From an uncultured Clostridia bacterium (GTDB lineage Bacteria; Bacillota; Clostridia; Oscillospirales; Ruminococcaceae): a DNA stretch of 8,920 nucleotides. The stretch covers positions 1 through 8,920 of the forward strand of contig CANEHP010000091.1 of NCBI GenBank assembly GCA_947427325.1, in the 5' to 3' direction. The translations under genes were made by a program, and so were the position numbers. The notes under the pieces were generated by a model, which saw only the letters and a program-made list of their open reading frames with translations, made no database searches and was not told where the DNA came from. Positions 1 to 5,317 of this stretch are shown piece by piece (position 1 is the first letter of the stretch; every line of letters starts with the position of its first letter).

Positions 1-30
1 TTTTAAATCAGTAAATTACCGCCGACTTTC

Positions 31-123
31 CTGAGAGCGGGCATAAATCAGCACAGCTTCTCTGAAAGCGGGCATAAATCAGCACAGCTTCTCTGAAAGC
101 GGGTTCACTCCGGCACAACTGCC
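31..123. repeat. 31-bp tandem repeat, two near-identical copies plus a degenerate third
   Basis: Copies begin at 31, 62 and 93. The first two (31-61 and 62-92) differ at one base and share the core GCGGGCATAAATCAGCACAG. The third (93-123) keeps the first 11 bases (CTGAAAGCGGG) and then diverges, retaining GGCACA and scattered matches. Sequence just left of 31 may be a further decayed copy (it ends in GACTTTC). No coding sense is apparent and the units carry no DnaA box. Function is unknown. Confidence 0.8.
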
Positions 124-147
124 TTGACAGCACGAATTTCAAAAAGT

Positions 148-174
148 GTCGGAATTTTCAAGGAAAATTCCGAC
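148..174 (+). repeat. Perfect 12-bp hairpin in the dnaN leader
   Basis: Bases 148-159 (GTCGGAATTTTC) are exactly complementary to 163-174 (GAAAATTCCGAC) around a 3-nt loop AAG. No T-run follows on the + strand, so it is not a standard terminator for upstream transcription. It lies between two shorter arms (134-144 and 178-192) that pair with downstream sequence at 216-241, so it looks like a hairpin set into the left arm of a larger inverted repeat. Confidence 0.7.
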
Positions 175-208
175 CGGTTCGCAAAATAAAAAGGAGCGGA
201 GCAAGGCG

Positions 209-294
209 GAGTGGATTTTTATTTTGCGAATTTTGAAATTCTTTTCAAATAGAGCGGATTTTTATTTTGCGAATTTTGAAATTCTTTTAAAAAA
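209..294 (+). repeat. 43-bp tandem duplication abutting the dnaN ribosome binding site
   Basis: Bases 209-251 and 252-294 are directly adjacent copies that match at 40 of 43 positions by eye. Each contains the segment TTTTTATTTTGCGAATTTTG. The AAAAGGAG ribosome binding site of dnaN (291-298) overlaps the end of copy 2. Each copy can pair with the upstream arms 178-192 (TTCGCAAAATAAAAA) and 134-144 (GAATTTCAAAA): copy 1 through 216-241, copy 2 through 259-284. Two mutually exclusive leader folds are therefore possible. Such near-identity in non-coding DNA suggests a recent duplication. Confidence 0.85.
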
Positions 295-304
295 GGAGTA
301 TAAA

Positions 305-1411
305 ATGAAATTTACAGCAGACAGAAATCTATTATCGGAAGCGGTAATAAACGCCTCAAAGGTAACGGCAGTTCACTCCTCGATCCCCGCCTTAGAGGGA
401 ATTTTAATAAATTTAAAGGGTGATAAGCTGACTCTTACAGGCTATGACCTTGACAGCGGCATTAAAAATATTATCCCGGTTATCTCCGCCGATGAGGAGG
501 GAGAGGTAGTATTAAACGCCAAGCTGATTGCCGATATGTTAAAGAAGATGCCAGGCGGAGAGCCTGTGGAATTTGTCTGCGAGGACGAAACAAAGGTAAC
601 GATAAAGTGCAGCGGCATCGAGTTCAAGCTGGTGGGAGTTTCGGGAAACAATTATCCCAATTTGCCCGAAATGAGCCTTGAAACCAGCTTTACCGTTAAG
701 GAAAACGTTCTTAAAAGTATGATAAGACAAACGGTGTTTTCGGTGGCTCAAACCGATCTTAAGCCTATTCTTACGGGAGTTTTGTTCAGAGTTAGGGATA
801 ATGTGTTCACAATGGCTGCCGTGGACGGCGTAAGAATGGCTTTGAGAAATGAAAAGGCGGAATATAAGGATCTTAGCTTTGTCGTACCCACAAAGGTTTT
901 GTATGAGCTATTAAGAATACTTTCGGACGAGGATACGGGCAAGGATATTACCGTTATTATGGATAGAAGTCAGGTAGGCTTTAACCGTGACGATTATATT
1001 ACGTTTACAAGACTTATGGAGGGAGATTTTCCCGATTTCAGCCGTTTTACAAGCTTTACTCCCACCAGTGAGGCTGTGGTAAATGCCAGAGCCTTTGCCT
1101 CCGCTCTCGATCGTGTGCTTTTGCTTACGGAAAAATTTAAAAATCCCGTTAAATGCACATTTGAAAATGATAATCTTAATGTAAGCTGTAATACTAACTT
1201 AGGTTCAATTAACGAGAATATAAAAATAAATTACCCCAATCCCAAGCTCGTCATTGCCTTTAACCCCAGATTTATGATGGAGGCGCTGAGAAATTCCGAG
1301 TGCGACGAGGTTAAGCTTCAGTTTACAAGCTCACTTTCGCCTATTAAAATTGTTCCTATGAGCGGCGATGAATTTACTTATCTTGTTATGCCCGTTAAGC
1401 TTAAGGATTGA
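305..1411 (+). CDS. dnaN: DNA polymerase III sliding clamp, beta subunit
   Basis: DnaN forms the ring-shaped homodimer that tethers DNA polymerase III to DNA and serves as docking site for repair and replication proteins in the cytoplasm. The 368-residue product matches the usual clamp length of about 365-380. It shows the three repeated clamp domains (roughly 1-120, 128-245, 246-368), the YPNLP motif at 117-121 closing domain 1, the ILTGVLF and AAVDGVRMAL segments of domain 2 (155-161, 171-180), DFPDFSRF at 241-248, and the conserved C-terminal YLVMPVKL, which contributes to the partner-binding pocket. The ATG at 305 is chosen over an in-phase GTG at 146 because AAAAGGAG ends 6 nt before it and MKFTADRNLL is a normal clamp start. 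It leads a compact run with yaaA (21 nt downstream), recF and remB. Expression may be affected by the duplicated leader upstream. Confidence 0.97.
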   Translation: MKFTADRNLLSEAVINASKVTAVHSSIPALEGILINLKGDKLTLTGYDLDSGIKNIIPVISADEEGEVVLNAKLIADMLKKMPGGEPVEFVCEDETKVTIKCSGIEFKLVGVSGNNYPNLPEMSLETSFTVKENVLKSMIRQTVFSVAQTDLKPILTGVLFRVRDNVFTMAAVDGVRMALRNEKAEYKDLSFVVPTKVLYELLRILSDEDTGKDITVIMDRSQVGFNRDDYITFTRLMEGDFPDFSRFTSFTPTSEAVVNARAFASALDRVLLLTEKFKNPVKCTFENDNLNVSCNTNLGSINENIKINYPNPKLVIAFNPRFMMEALRNSECDEVKLQFTSSLSPIKIVPMSGDEFTYLVMPVKLKD

Positions 1412-1432
1412 TTTTGAAAGGAATATGCAAAG

Positions 1433-1660
1433 GTGATTACAAAGGTGATTACGGTAGAAGTAAATCCCCCTTTTATTAAGCTTGAACAGTTTTTAAAGCT
1501 TTGCGGCGCTGCCGATACGGGCGGAACTGCGAAAAGTGTTATTGCAGGCGGCGAGGTTATCGTAGACGGTCAGGTCTGCACTATGAGAGGGAAAAAGCTT
1601 AAGGGCGGGGAAAAGGTCTGTTTTAACGGACAGACTTATTTGTGTAAGGTAAAAGTATGA
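1433..1660 (+). CDS. yaaA: S4-domain RNA-binding protein, YaaA family
   Basis: A 75-residue protein that is almost entirely one S4 fold (about residues 15-63): IKLEQFLKLCGAADTGG, then AKSVIAGGEVIVDGQ, then the basic RGKKLKGGEKV strand. S4 domains bind structured RNA. This stand-alone version sits between dnaN and recF in many Firmicutes, and its exact role is not settled. The start is GTG at 1433, with GAAAGGA at 1416-1422 giving a 10-nt spacer. A second in-frame GTG at 1445 is possible but would shorten the N-terminus. An ATG at 1425 is out of frame and stops after three codons. The gene begins 21 nt after dnaN, and its TGA overlaps the recF ATG (ATGA), which suggests translational coupling. 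Identification rests on family motifs plus synteny. Confidence 0.9.
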   Translation: MITKVITVEVNPPFIKLEQFLKLCGAADTGGTAKSVIAGGEVIVDGQVCTMRGKKLKGGEKVCFNGQTYLCKVKV

Positions 1661-2799
1661 TAATTAAAGCATTATCGGTAAAAAATTTCCGCAATATCAA
1701 AAATGCGGATTTTTTATTTTCTCCCAAAACCAATATTATAAGCGGAAATAACGCACAGGGAAAAACCAATCTTATGGAAGCCGTAGCTTGTGCCGTTGAA
1801 AAAAGCTTTCGTACCAATAAGGCTGCGGATATGCTTTCCGGGGGAGAAAATTTTAAGGGCGAGATAACTGCGGAATTTTCCGTTGATGATTATCCCGATA
1901 AAATAAATACTTTATGCTGTTCCGTTACTCAAAAGAAAATTATCCGAAAAATCAACGGTGTAAATTTTAAGGACGCTATGCGGTTATACCCAAAGTTGAA
2001 AATTATAGTCTTTATACCGGAGGATTTGTATCTTGTTAAAGGCAATCCCGATGGCAGAAGAGCATTGCTTGACGATACCGCCGATATGATGAACAAGGTT
2101 CATCATAGTGTAGTCGGGAATTATTACAGAGCCTTAAAGCAGAAAAACACCTTTTTATCCTCCTGCCGGCAAAATGTAAGCTTAGATTCTTCCAAGAAAA
2201 TACAAATTGCGGTTTGGAATGAGGAATTGGCTAAAGCGGGAGTTAATGTGCTTTGCGGAAGATTAAAGTATTTTGATACTTTAAGTAGATATTCTTGTGA
2301 ATATTACAGTGAGTTGAATAATAAAGGCGAAGCGCTTGCAATGAAGTATAATCACACAATTTTTAATGACAGCAGCATTGATTTTTCGGATACCGATAAG
2401 CTTTTGCAGATTTATCTTGAAAAATCGGAGCAGTATTTGCAAAGGGAAATAATAGCGGGACATACTCTTATCGGAGTTCACAGAGATGATGTAAGCTTTT
2501 TTATAGACGGAAACAGCGCCAGGGATTTTGCAAGTCAGGGACAGATCCGAAGTATAGCGGTGGCTTTGCGTTTGGCGCAGGCAAAAATGTTTTCGGAAAA
2601 ATGGAACGAACAGCCTGTTATTATTTTAGATGATGTGTTAAGTGAGCTGGACGAGTACAGAAGAGAGTTTATTTTACAACATATTGTTAATTCGCAGGTA
2701 TTTATTACAGGATGTAACAGAAATGATTTTGAGGGATTGGGAAATTCCCCCGGATGGATTGCGGATAACGGAAGCTTTACCGAATGTTCATATATTTAA
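1657..2799 (+). CDS. recF: DNA replication and repair protein RecF (SMC-like ATPase)
   Basis: RecF binds gapped DNA and, with RecO and RecR, helps load RecA at stalled forks and single-strand gaps. The 380-residue product is close to the usual 360-375. Visible motifs are the N-terminal IKALSVKNFRNI strand, Walker A GNNAQGKT at 30-37, the GVHRDD segment near 272-277, the ABC-type signature region ASQGQIRS at 292-299, Walker B VIILDD at 321-326 with catalytic-region acidic residues D325 and D326, and the D-loop SELD at 329-332. All three ATPase signatures are intact, so the protein is probably active. The ATG overlaps the yaaA stop by 4 nt and has no strong ribosome binding site of its own beyond AAGGTAAAAG, consistent with coupling. 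It is followed 48 nt later by remB, the same order as in Bacillus. Confidence 0.96.
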   Translation: MIIKALSVKNFRNIKNADFLFSPKTNIISGNNAQGKTNLMEAVACAVEKSFRTNKAADMLSGGENFKGEITAEFSVDDYPDKINTLCCSVTQKKIIRKINGVNFKDAMRLYPKLKIIVFIPEDLYLVKGNPDGRRALLDDTADMMNKVHHSVVGNYYRALKQKNTFLSSCRQNVSLDSSKKIQIAVWNEELAKAGVNVLCGRLKYFDTLSRYSCEYYSELNNKGEALAMKYNHTIFNDSSIDFSDTDKLLQIYLEKSEQYLQREIIAGHTLIGVHRDDVSFFIDGNSARDFASQGQIRSIAVALRLAQAKMFSEKWNEQPVIILDDVLSELDEYRREFILQHIVNSQVFITGCNRNDFEGLGNSPGWIADNGSFTECSYI

Positions 2800-2847
2800 T
2801 TATTGTGAATGTCACAGCGAATATTACAATTTAACAAGGAAAAAATT

Positions 2848-3081
2848 ATGTATGTATCTTTAGGCAGTGATGTAAGTGTGTTAAAAACCGATATTATAGG
2901 AGTTTTTGATATTGAAAAAACCTCCGTGGTGAAAAGCGTCAATGATTTTTTGGGCTATTGTCAAAGGAACAATAAGATTTATTATGTCAGCCTTGAAATG
3001 CCCAAAAGCTTTGTAGTGTGCAGCGAGCTTGTTTATATTACCAATATTTCGGCCGATACGATCAGAAAAAGATTTTTATAA
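2848..3081 (+). CDS. remB: RemA/RemB family (DUF370) regulator
   Basis: A 77-residue DUF370 protein: MYVSLGSDVSV, then DIIGVFDIEKTSV, then MPKSFVVCSELVYITNIS and a basic end (TIRKRFL). In Bacillus the RemA relative is a DNA-binding activator of biofilm matrix genes, and RemB (YaaB) is the paralogue encoded between recF and gyrB. This gene holds that position, hence the symbol, but the function in this organism is inferred. The ATG at 2848 is preferred over an in-phase ATG at 2809. AAGGA (2836-2840) lies 7 nt before it, the earlier ATG has no ribosome binding site, and family members start MY-LHLG-like. It lies 48 nt after recF. No convincing intrinsic terminator follows, only a weak all-AT inverted repeat around 3121-3150. 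Confidence 0.88.
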   Translation: MYVSLGSDVSVLKTDIIGVFDIEKTSVVKSVNDFLGYCQRNNKIYYVSLEMPKSFVVCSELVYITNISADTIRKRFL

Positions 3082-3165
3082 GCTTATGGCGGGGCTGTAA
3101 AGAGATGAAATTGTTGATTAAAAAATTTATATTGTAAGGGAAAAAATTTTTGTTGAACGTTAATA

Positions 3166-3194
3166 TAGACTCGGCTTTTTATTTGTGCTAAAAT
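3166..3194 (+). promoter_or_regulatory. Promoter of the first lipoprotein gene
   Basis: The -35 is TAGACT (3166-3171, 4 of 6 to TTGACA), followed by a 17-bp spacer and -10 TAAAAT (3189-3194) with an extended TGC just before it (3186-3188). The block TTAATATAGAC spanning the -35 (3160-3170) and the string TTTGTGnTAnAAT at the -10 recur in the second lipoprotein promoter with the same spacing. Transcription would begin about 3201, leaving a leader of roughly 36 nt. Confidence 0.65.
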
Positions 3195-3236
3195 GTGCTT
3201 TGCAATATAAAAATATTTTTTTGAAAGGAAAAGGTT

Positions 3237-3866
3237 ATGAAAAAAGTAAAAACAGTTGTTAGTGCGCTTTCTTTATCGCTGGTGATGCTGTTCACCGCAT
3301 GTTCCGGCGGCTCAAGCGTGGAGTTTAAAAGAGGAAGCTATGATGAGGCTGCAAAAAAATATACCACCGAAACCTTTGGTTTTTCTGTAAGCTTCGATGA
3401 TACATGGAAGGTCTATAATGACAGCGAGCTGGCAAAGCTAAGCGGAATGACGGCTTCCACAGACGAGGATTTTAAAAAGCAGCTTGAAACGGAGGGTGTA
3501 ATTTTTGATTTGGCTGCAAGTCTTACAGACGCTTCAAAAGGCACTTCCGTAAACATAACCGTTGAAGATTTAAAGGTAAGCGGAAATTCGGGGCTTTCCG
3601 AAGAATCCTATGCCGAAGCGGCTGCAGATCAGGTTAAGAAGCAGTTTGAATCTCAGGGCGCAAAAGTGGAGAGAGCCGAAAAGGGAAAGGTTACTTTTGC
3701 GGGAAAGGAATCTGCCTGCGCATTTTTCAAGGTAACCCAAAACGGCAATACCGTTTATGAAACACAGATTCCAGTTAAGAAGGGAAATTATATGGCTACC
3801 ATAACCTTTGCTTCCGTAGATGAGAAGACTGTGGAGGAATTGATCAAGAAATTTTCCGCCGTGTAA
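3237..3866 (+). CDS. Secreted lipoprotein with PsbP/DcrB-like domain
   Basis: A 209-residue predicted membrane-anchored lipoprotein on the outer face of the cytoplasmic membrane. Residues 1-21 form a signal peptide (MKK, then a hydrophobic core), ending in LFTA before Cys22, the likely lipid-modified residue; the -3 position is Phe, slightly atypical. After a Gly/Ser linker, residues 45-207 resemble the PsbP/DcrB-type fold: FGFSVSFDDTWKV opening strand, a helix around SEESYAEAAADQVKKQF (121-137), VTFAGKESACAFFKV, then GNYMATITFAS and a final helix ending at the C-terminus. That family call is by eye. The role is unknown; ligand binding or envelope function is plausible. GAAAGGA (3223-3229) gives a 7-nt spacer to ATG. 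The gene has its own promoter and a strong terminator, so it is a separate unit inserted between remB and gyrB. Confidence 0.85.
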   Translation: MKKVKTVVSALSLSLVMLFTACSGGSSVEFKRGSYDEAAKKYTTETFGFSVSFDDTWKVYNDSELAKLSGMTASTDEDFKKQLETEGVIFDLAASLTDASKGTSVNITVEDLKVSGNSGLSEESYAEAAADQVKKQFESQGAKVERAEKGKVTFAGKESACAFFKVTQNGNTVYETQIPVKKGNYMATITFASVDEKTVEELIKKFSAV

Positions 3867-3888
3867 TATTTGATAATTTAAATATTTT

Positions 3889-3943
3889 ACTAAAGGGAGT
3901 TGTTTCGGATTTGTGAAATTCGAGATTACTCCCTTTAGTTTTT
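3889..3943 (+). terminator. Intrinsic terminator of the first lipoprotein gene
   Basis: A perfect 12-bp stem ACTAAAGGGAGT (3889-3900) / ACTCCCTTTAGT (3928-3939) closes a 27-nt loop and is followed directly by a T5 run (3939-3943). It starts 22 nt after the stop codon. The reverse strand has no T-run after the stem, so it acts in the + direction only. Confidence 0.85.
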
Positions 3944-4375
3944 GGAATGGATATTGTCAATCGTTTAGATGGATATATTAACGGTATTTTCGCTTTGTGG
4001 CGGGGCTTTGTTCTATTTTATTCAAATGCTTTGAAAATTGCCTTTCCCGTCTTGCGACGGGGCGCGCTCCCCTTGTGCGGTCATTAAAAATGTTGTGTTG
4101 TTGGGGTTTGGGGCGGCTGTTGAAACAAAATGCTTTATTCTTTAGTCTTGCAGCTTTGTTTTTTATAACTTTTTATTTTATCTTTTTTATCACTTTTACC
4201 ACTTTTGTCATTTTTGCCGTCTTGGAAGTAGAAACAAATGAGATAATCTTTATCTGTTTAAAAATTGTAATGTTAACAGTTATGTGTTAATTTTATGAAA
4301 TATATGTGATATTGCTTAAAATTTTATTTCATTTATAGAATTATAATTTTGTTTTATAAATATTTTTGTGTACTT
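3944..4375. other. AT-rich intergenic region with a GC-rich repeat island
   Basis: More than 400 bp without a supported gene. A 97-codon hydrophobic frame beginning at GTG 3997 has no ribosome binding site, runs through inverted repeats, and is rejected. The island at 4046-4082 contains a 6-bp hairpin CCCGTC-TTGC-GACGGG (4046-4061) and a competing GGGG/CCCC pairing (4059-4062 with 4069-4072). It runs into one copy of the 25-bp dispersed repeat (4073-4097). To its right the + strand is T-rich, so the reverse strand is A-rich, mirroring the layout around the other copy at 8791. Confidence 0.6.
4073..4097 (-). repeat. 25-bp dispersed repeat, copy 1 (inverted relative to copy 2)
   Basis: Read on the reverse strand, this segment contains TTTTAATGACCGCACAA exactly and matches 8791-8815 at 24 of 25 positions. 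In both places the side before CACAACA is A-rich and the side after CCGCACAA turns GC-rich. A 17-bp exact match by chance in a window of this size is unlikely. No known element is recognised. Confidence 0.8.
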
Positions 4376-4381
4376 TTAATA

Positions 4382-4410
4382 TAGACATACAGGCAGCTTT
4401 GTGATAGAAT
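4382..4410 (+). promoter_or_regulatory. Promoter of the second lipoprotein gene
   Basis: The -35 is TAGACA (4382-4387, 5 of 6 to consensus), followed by exactly 17 bp and -10 TAGAAT (4405-4410) with an extended TGA immediately before it. It shares TTAATATAGAC (4376-4386) and TTTGTGnTAnAAT with the first lipoprotein promoter. Transcription starting about 4417 would give a leader of roughly 125 nt. Confidence 0.7.
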
Positions 4411-4416
4411 ATGCAT

Positions 4417-4542
4417 ACGGCAATAGGAAAATATTGCATAGGCAGCTCCGTATTTAAATTTTAATCGAGTTATTGCTTTACCTTTAGATGGCGCTGCCGA
4501 AACAGATCAATAAAGGTATATGTAAGAAAGGAAAAAAATATT
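4417..4542 (+). promoter_or_regulatory. Long structured 5' leader of the second lipoprotein mRNA
   Basis: About 125 nt separate the predicted start point from the ATG. A 5' hairpin GCAATA (4420-4425) / TATTGC (4432-4437) sits almost at the RNA start. A longer-range pairing GGCAGC (4441-4446) / GCTGCC (4493-4498) is possible. The leader ends with AGAAAGGA (4525-4532), 10 nt before ATG. No known riboswitch class is recognised; a regulatory role is inferred only from length and pairing. Confidence 0.4.
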
Positions 4543-4803
4543 ATGAAAAAGATAGTTGCTTCTATAGTTTTGGTTTTTGCTGCCGCTATGCTCTTTACAG
4601 CATGCACTGAAACAAATGATCCCGCAACAACTTCAAGCACTGACAAGGCAGTAGTTACAACTTCCGCTACCGCTCCCGCTAAAACCGAGGGTACTGTTGC
4701 TACCGAAGGTACTACTGCTACCGAAGGCACTGCCGCTACAGAGGGTACTGCTGCTACCGAAGGCACAGCTGCTACCGAGGGTACTACCACTACTGCCGCT
4801 TAA
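4543..4803 (+). CDS. Small lipoprotein with ATEGTx hexapeptide repeats
   Basis: An 86-residue predicted lipoprotein. Residues 1-20 form a signal peptide (MKKI, hydrophobic VASIVLVFAAAMLFTA) before Cys21, with the same MLFTAC cleavage region as the first lipoprotein. The mature part is a 65-residue, Thr/Ala/Glu/Gly-rich, probably unstructured tail. Residues 47-82 are six perfect-period hexapeptides (KTEGTV, ATEGTT, three ATEGTA, ATEGTT), encoded by 18-bp DNA repeats at 4681-4788, followed by TTAA and stop. No folded domain is visible. It may be a cell-wall-spanning spacer or surface-exposed Thr-rich segment that could be glycosylated, but that is inference. Synonymous codons vary between repeats (GAG/GAA, GGT/GGC), which argues for maintenance rather than a very recent expansion. 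It has its own promoter and terminator. The reverse strand is also open across the repeat, as an artefact. Confidence 0.85.
   Translation: MKKIVASIVLVFAAAMLFTACTETNDPATTSSTDKAVVTTSATAPAKTEGTVATEGTTATEGTAATEGTAATEGTAATEGTTTTAA
4681..4788 (+). repeat. 18-bp coding tandem repeat, six units
   Basis: Six 18-bp units encode the hexapeptide (A/K)TEGT(V/T/A). Units differ at synonymous and last-residue positions. Unit number could change in frame by slippage or unequal recombination, altering the length of the lipoprotein tail without frameshift. Confidence 0.9.
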
Positions 4804-4870
4804 TTATTTGTTTGATTTAAGCGTGGCTTTTATTGCCGGTGTTGCATTTTTAAGCGTTACATTTTAAGAG

Positions 4871-4902
4871 AAAATACCGTCCCTTTGGGGCGGTATTTTT
4901 TT
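4871..4902 (+). terminator. Intrinsic terminator of the second lipoprotein gene
   Basis: The stem AAAATACCGTCCC (4871-4883) pairs with GGGGCGGTATTTT (4887-4899) with one G-T pair and a 3-nt TTT loop. A T8 run covers 4895-4902. It lies 67 nt after the stop codon. The A-run before the stem may allow weak reverse-direction activity. Confidence 0.9.
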
Positions 4903-4914
4903 AGTATAACCTTC

Positions 4915-4990
4915 ATTCCACGCCGCCTTCAGCGGCTATTCGGCTTCAGCAGAATAATTTAAAAAGGTTAGCGCCTTTTTAAATTGGAAT
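4915..4990. repeat. Branched inverted-repeat unit (three hairpins in an outer stem)
   Basis: An outer stem ATTCC (4915-4919) / GGAAT (4986-4990) encloses three consecutive hairpins. These are GCCGC/GCGGC (4922-4926, 4932-4936), ATTCGGCT/AGCAGAAT with one mismatch (4938-4945, 4948-4955), and a perfect 12-bp AATTTAAAAAGG/CCTTTTTAAATT (4956-4967, 4974-4985). Few bases are left unpaired. It ends exactly where the MITE-like element begins. The architecture resembles the cloverleaf at 8519-8596 and both contain ATTCGGC hairpins. It is probably a REP-like dispersed element or structured RNA; no family is recognised. Confidence 0.6.
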
Positions 4991-5184
4991 TAGGGCGTAT
5001 CTGAAAACTAAGCAATTTTGTGCAATTTCGCTAAATGCGTGGCGATTTCAAGGAAAAAAGCACAGGAATACTAAAGTATTCCGTAGTAATCCCCCTTAGG
5101 GGATTACTACCTGCATTCTTTGACGCAGAAAGCGTCCGCAGTTAGTAGAAATTCGTGCAATGGCGACTTTTCAGATAGCCCCTA
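4991..5184. mobile_element. MITE-like element with 15-bp terminal inverted repeats and TA flanks
   Basis: The left end GGGCGTATCTGAAAA (4993-5007) matches the reverse complement of the right end TTTTCAGATAGCCCC (5168-5182) at 13 of 15 positions. The 190-bp body is flanked by TA on both sides (4991-4992, 5183-5184), as expected for a TA target duplication of the IS630/mariner type. It contains no open frame for a transposase. Inside are a perfect 12-bp hairpin GTAGTAATCCCC/GGGGATTACTAC (5083-5094, 5099-5110), an 8-bp hairpin GGAATACT/AGTATTCC (5065-5072, 5075-5082) and a 5-bp one at 5122-5136. It would depend on a transposase elsewhere. Its right end is 10 bp from the gyrB -35. Confidence 0.7.
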
Positions 5185-5194
5185 GTATAAAAGC

Positions 5195-5223
5195 TTGTAT
5201 TTTCTTTGAAATTGTGTTATAAT
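5195..5223 (+). promoter_or_regulatory. gyrB promoter
   Basis: The -35 is TTGTAT (5195-5200), followed by 17 bp and a perfect -10 TATAAT (5218-5223) with extended TGT before it. It shares TTGTGnTAnAAT with the two lipoprotein promoters but not their TTAATATAGAC block. Transcription from about 5230 gives a leader of roughly 88 nt, AT-rich and containing two copies of GCAATAAAAA (5249 and 5263). Confidence 0.8.
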
Positions 5224-5317
5224 AGATATACTATTTATAATATATATAGCAATAAAAATACGGCAATAAAAAATATGCGTAAAAGTATATGACGGAAAAT
5301 CGGAAGGATAAAAGCAA

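Larger units (their letters stand above)
1..304. other. Non-coding leader region upstream of dnaN
   Basis: About 300 bp with no supported gene. An open frame runs in from GTG at 146 in phase with dnaN, but its extra 53 residues are unlike any beta clamp N-terminus and are encoded by repeats. The region holds a 31-bp tandem repeat, a hairpin at 148-174 and a 43-bp tandem duplication, listed separately. A perfect TTGACA occurs at 124-129, but no acceptable -10 follows at 16-18 bp, so I do not call a promoter. No DnaA-box cluster is visible. By synteny dnaA would be expected to the left of the window edge, so dnaN may be read from a promoter outside this window. Confidence 0.7.

Noticed and set aside
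124..152. TTGACA at 124-129 as a dnaN promoter
   Set aside because: No acceptable -10 hexamer lies 16-18 bp downstream; the bases there are GTGTCGG.
146..304. N-terminal extension of dnaN from a GTG at 146
   Set aside because: It is encoded by the hairpin and the 43-bp duplication, has no clamp similarity, and a strong ribosome binding site precedes the ATG at 305.
3997..4290. 97-codon hydrophobic open frame from GTG
   Set aside because: It has no ribosome binding site, crosses GC-rich inverted repeats and the dispersed repeat, and its hydrophobicity follows from T-rich DNA.
4470..4790. Reverse-strand frame with AVPSV repeats
   Set aside because: It is the antisense shadow of the 18-bp coding repeats of the small lipoprotein, which has a signal peptide, ribosome binding site, promoter and terminator on the + strand.
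131..5157. Short shared words between the dnaN leader and the MITE (CACGAATTTC, TTTCAAGGAAAA)
   Set aside because: Matches of 10-12 bp are expected by chance at this window size, so no common origin is claimed.
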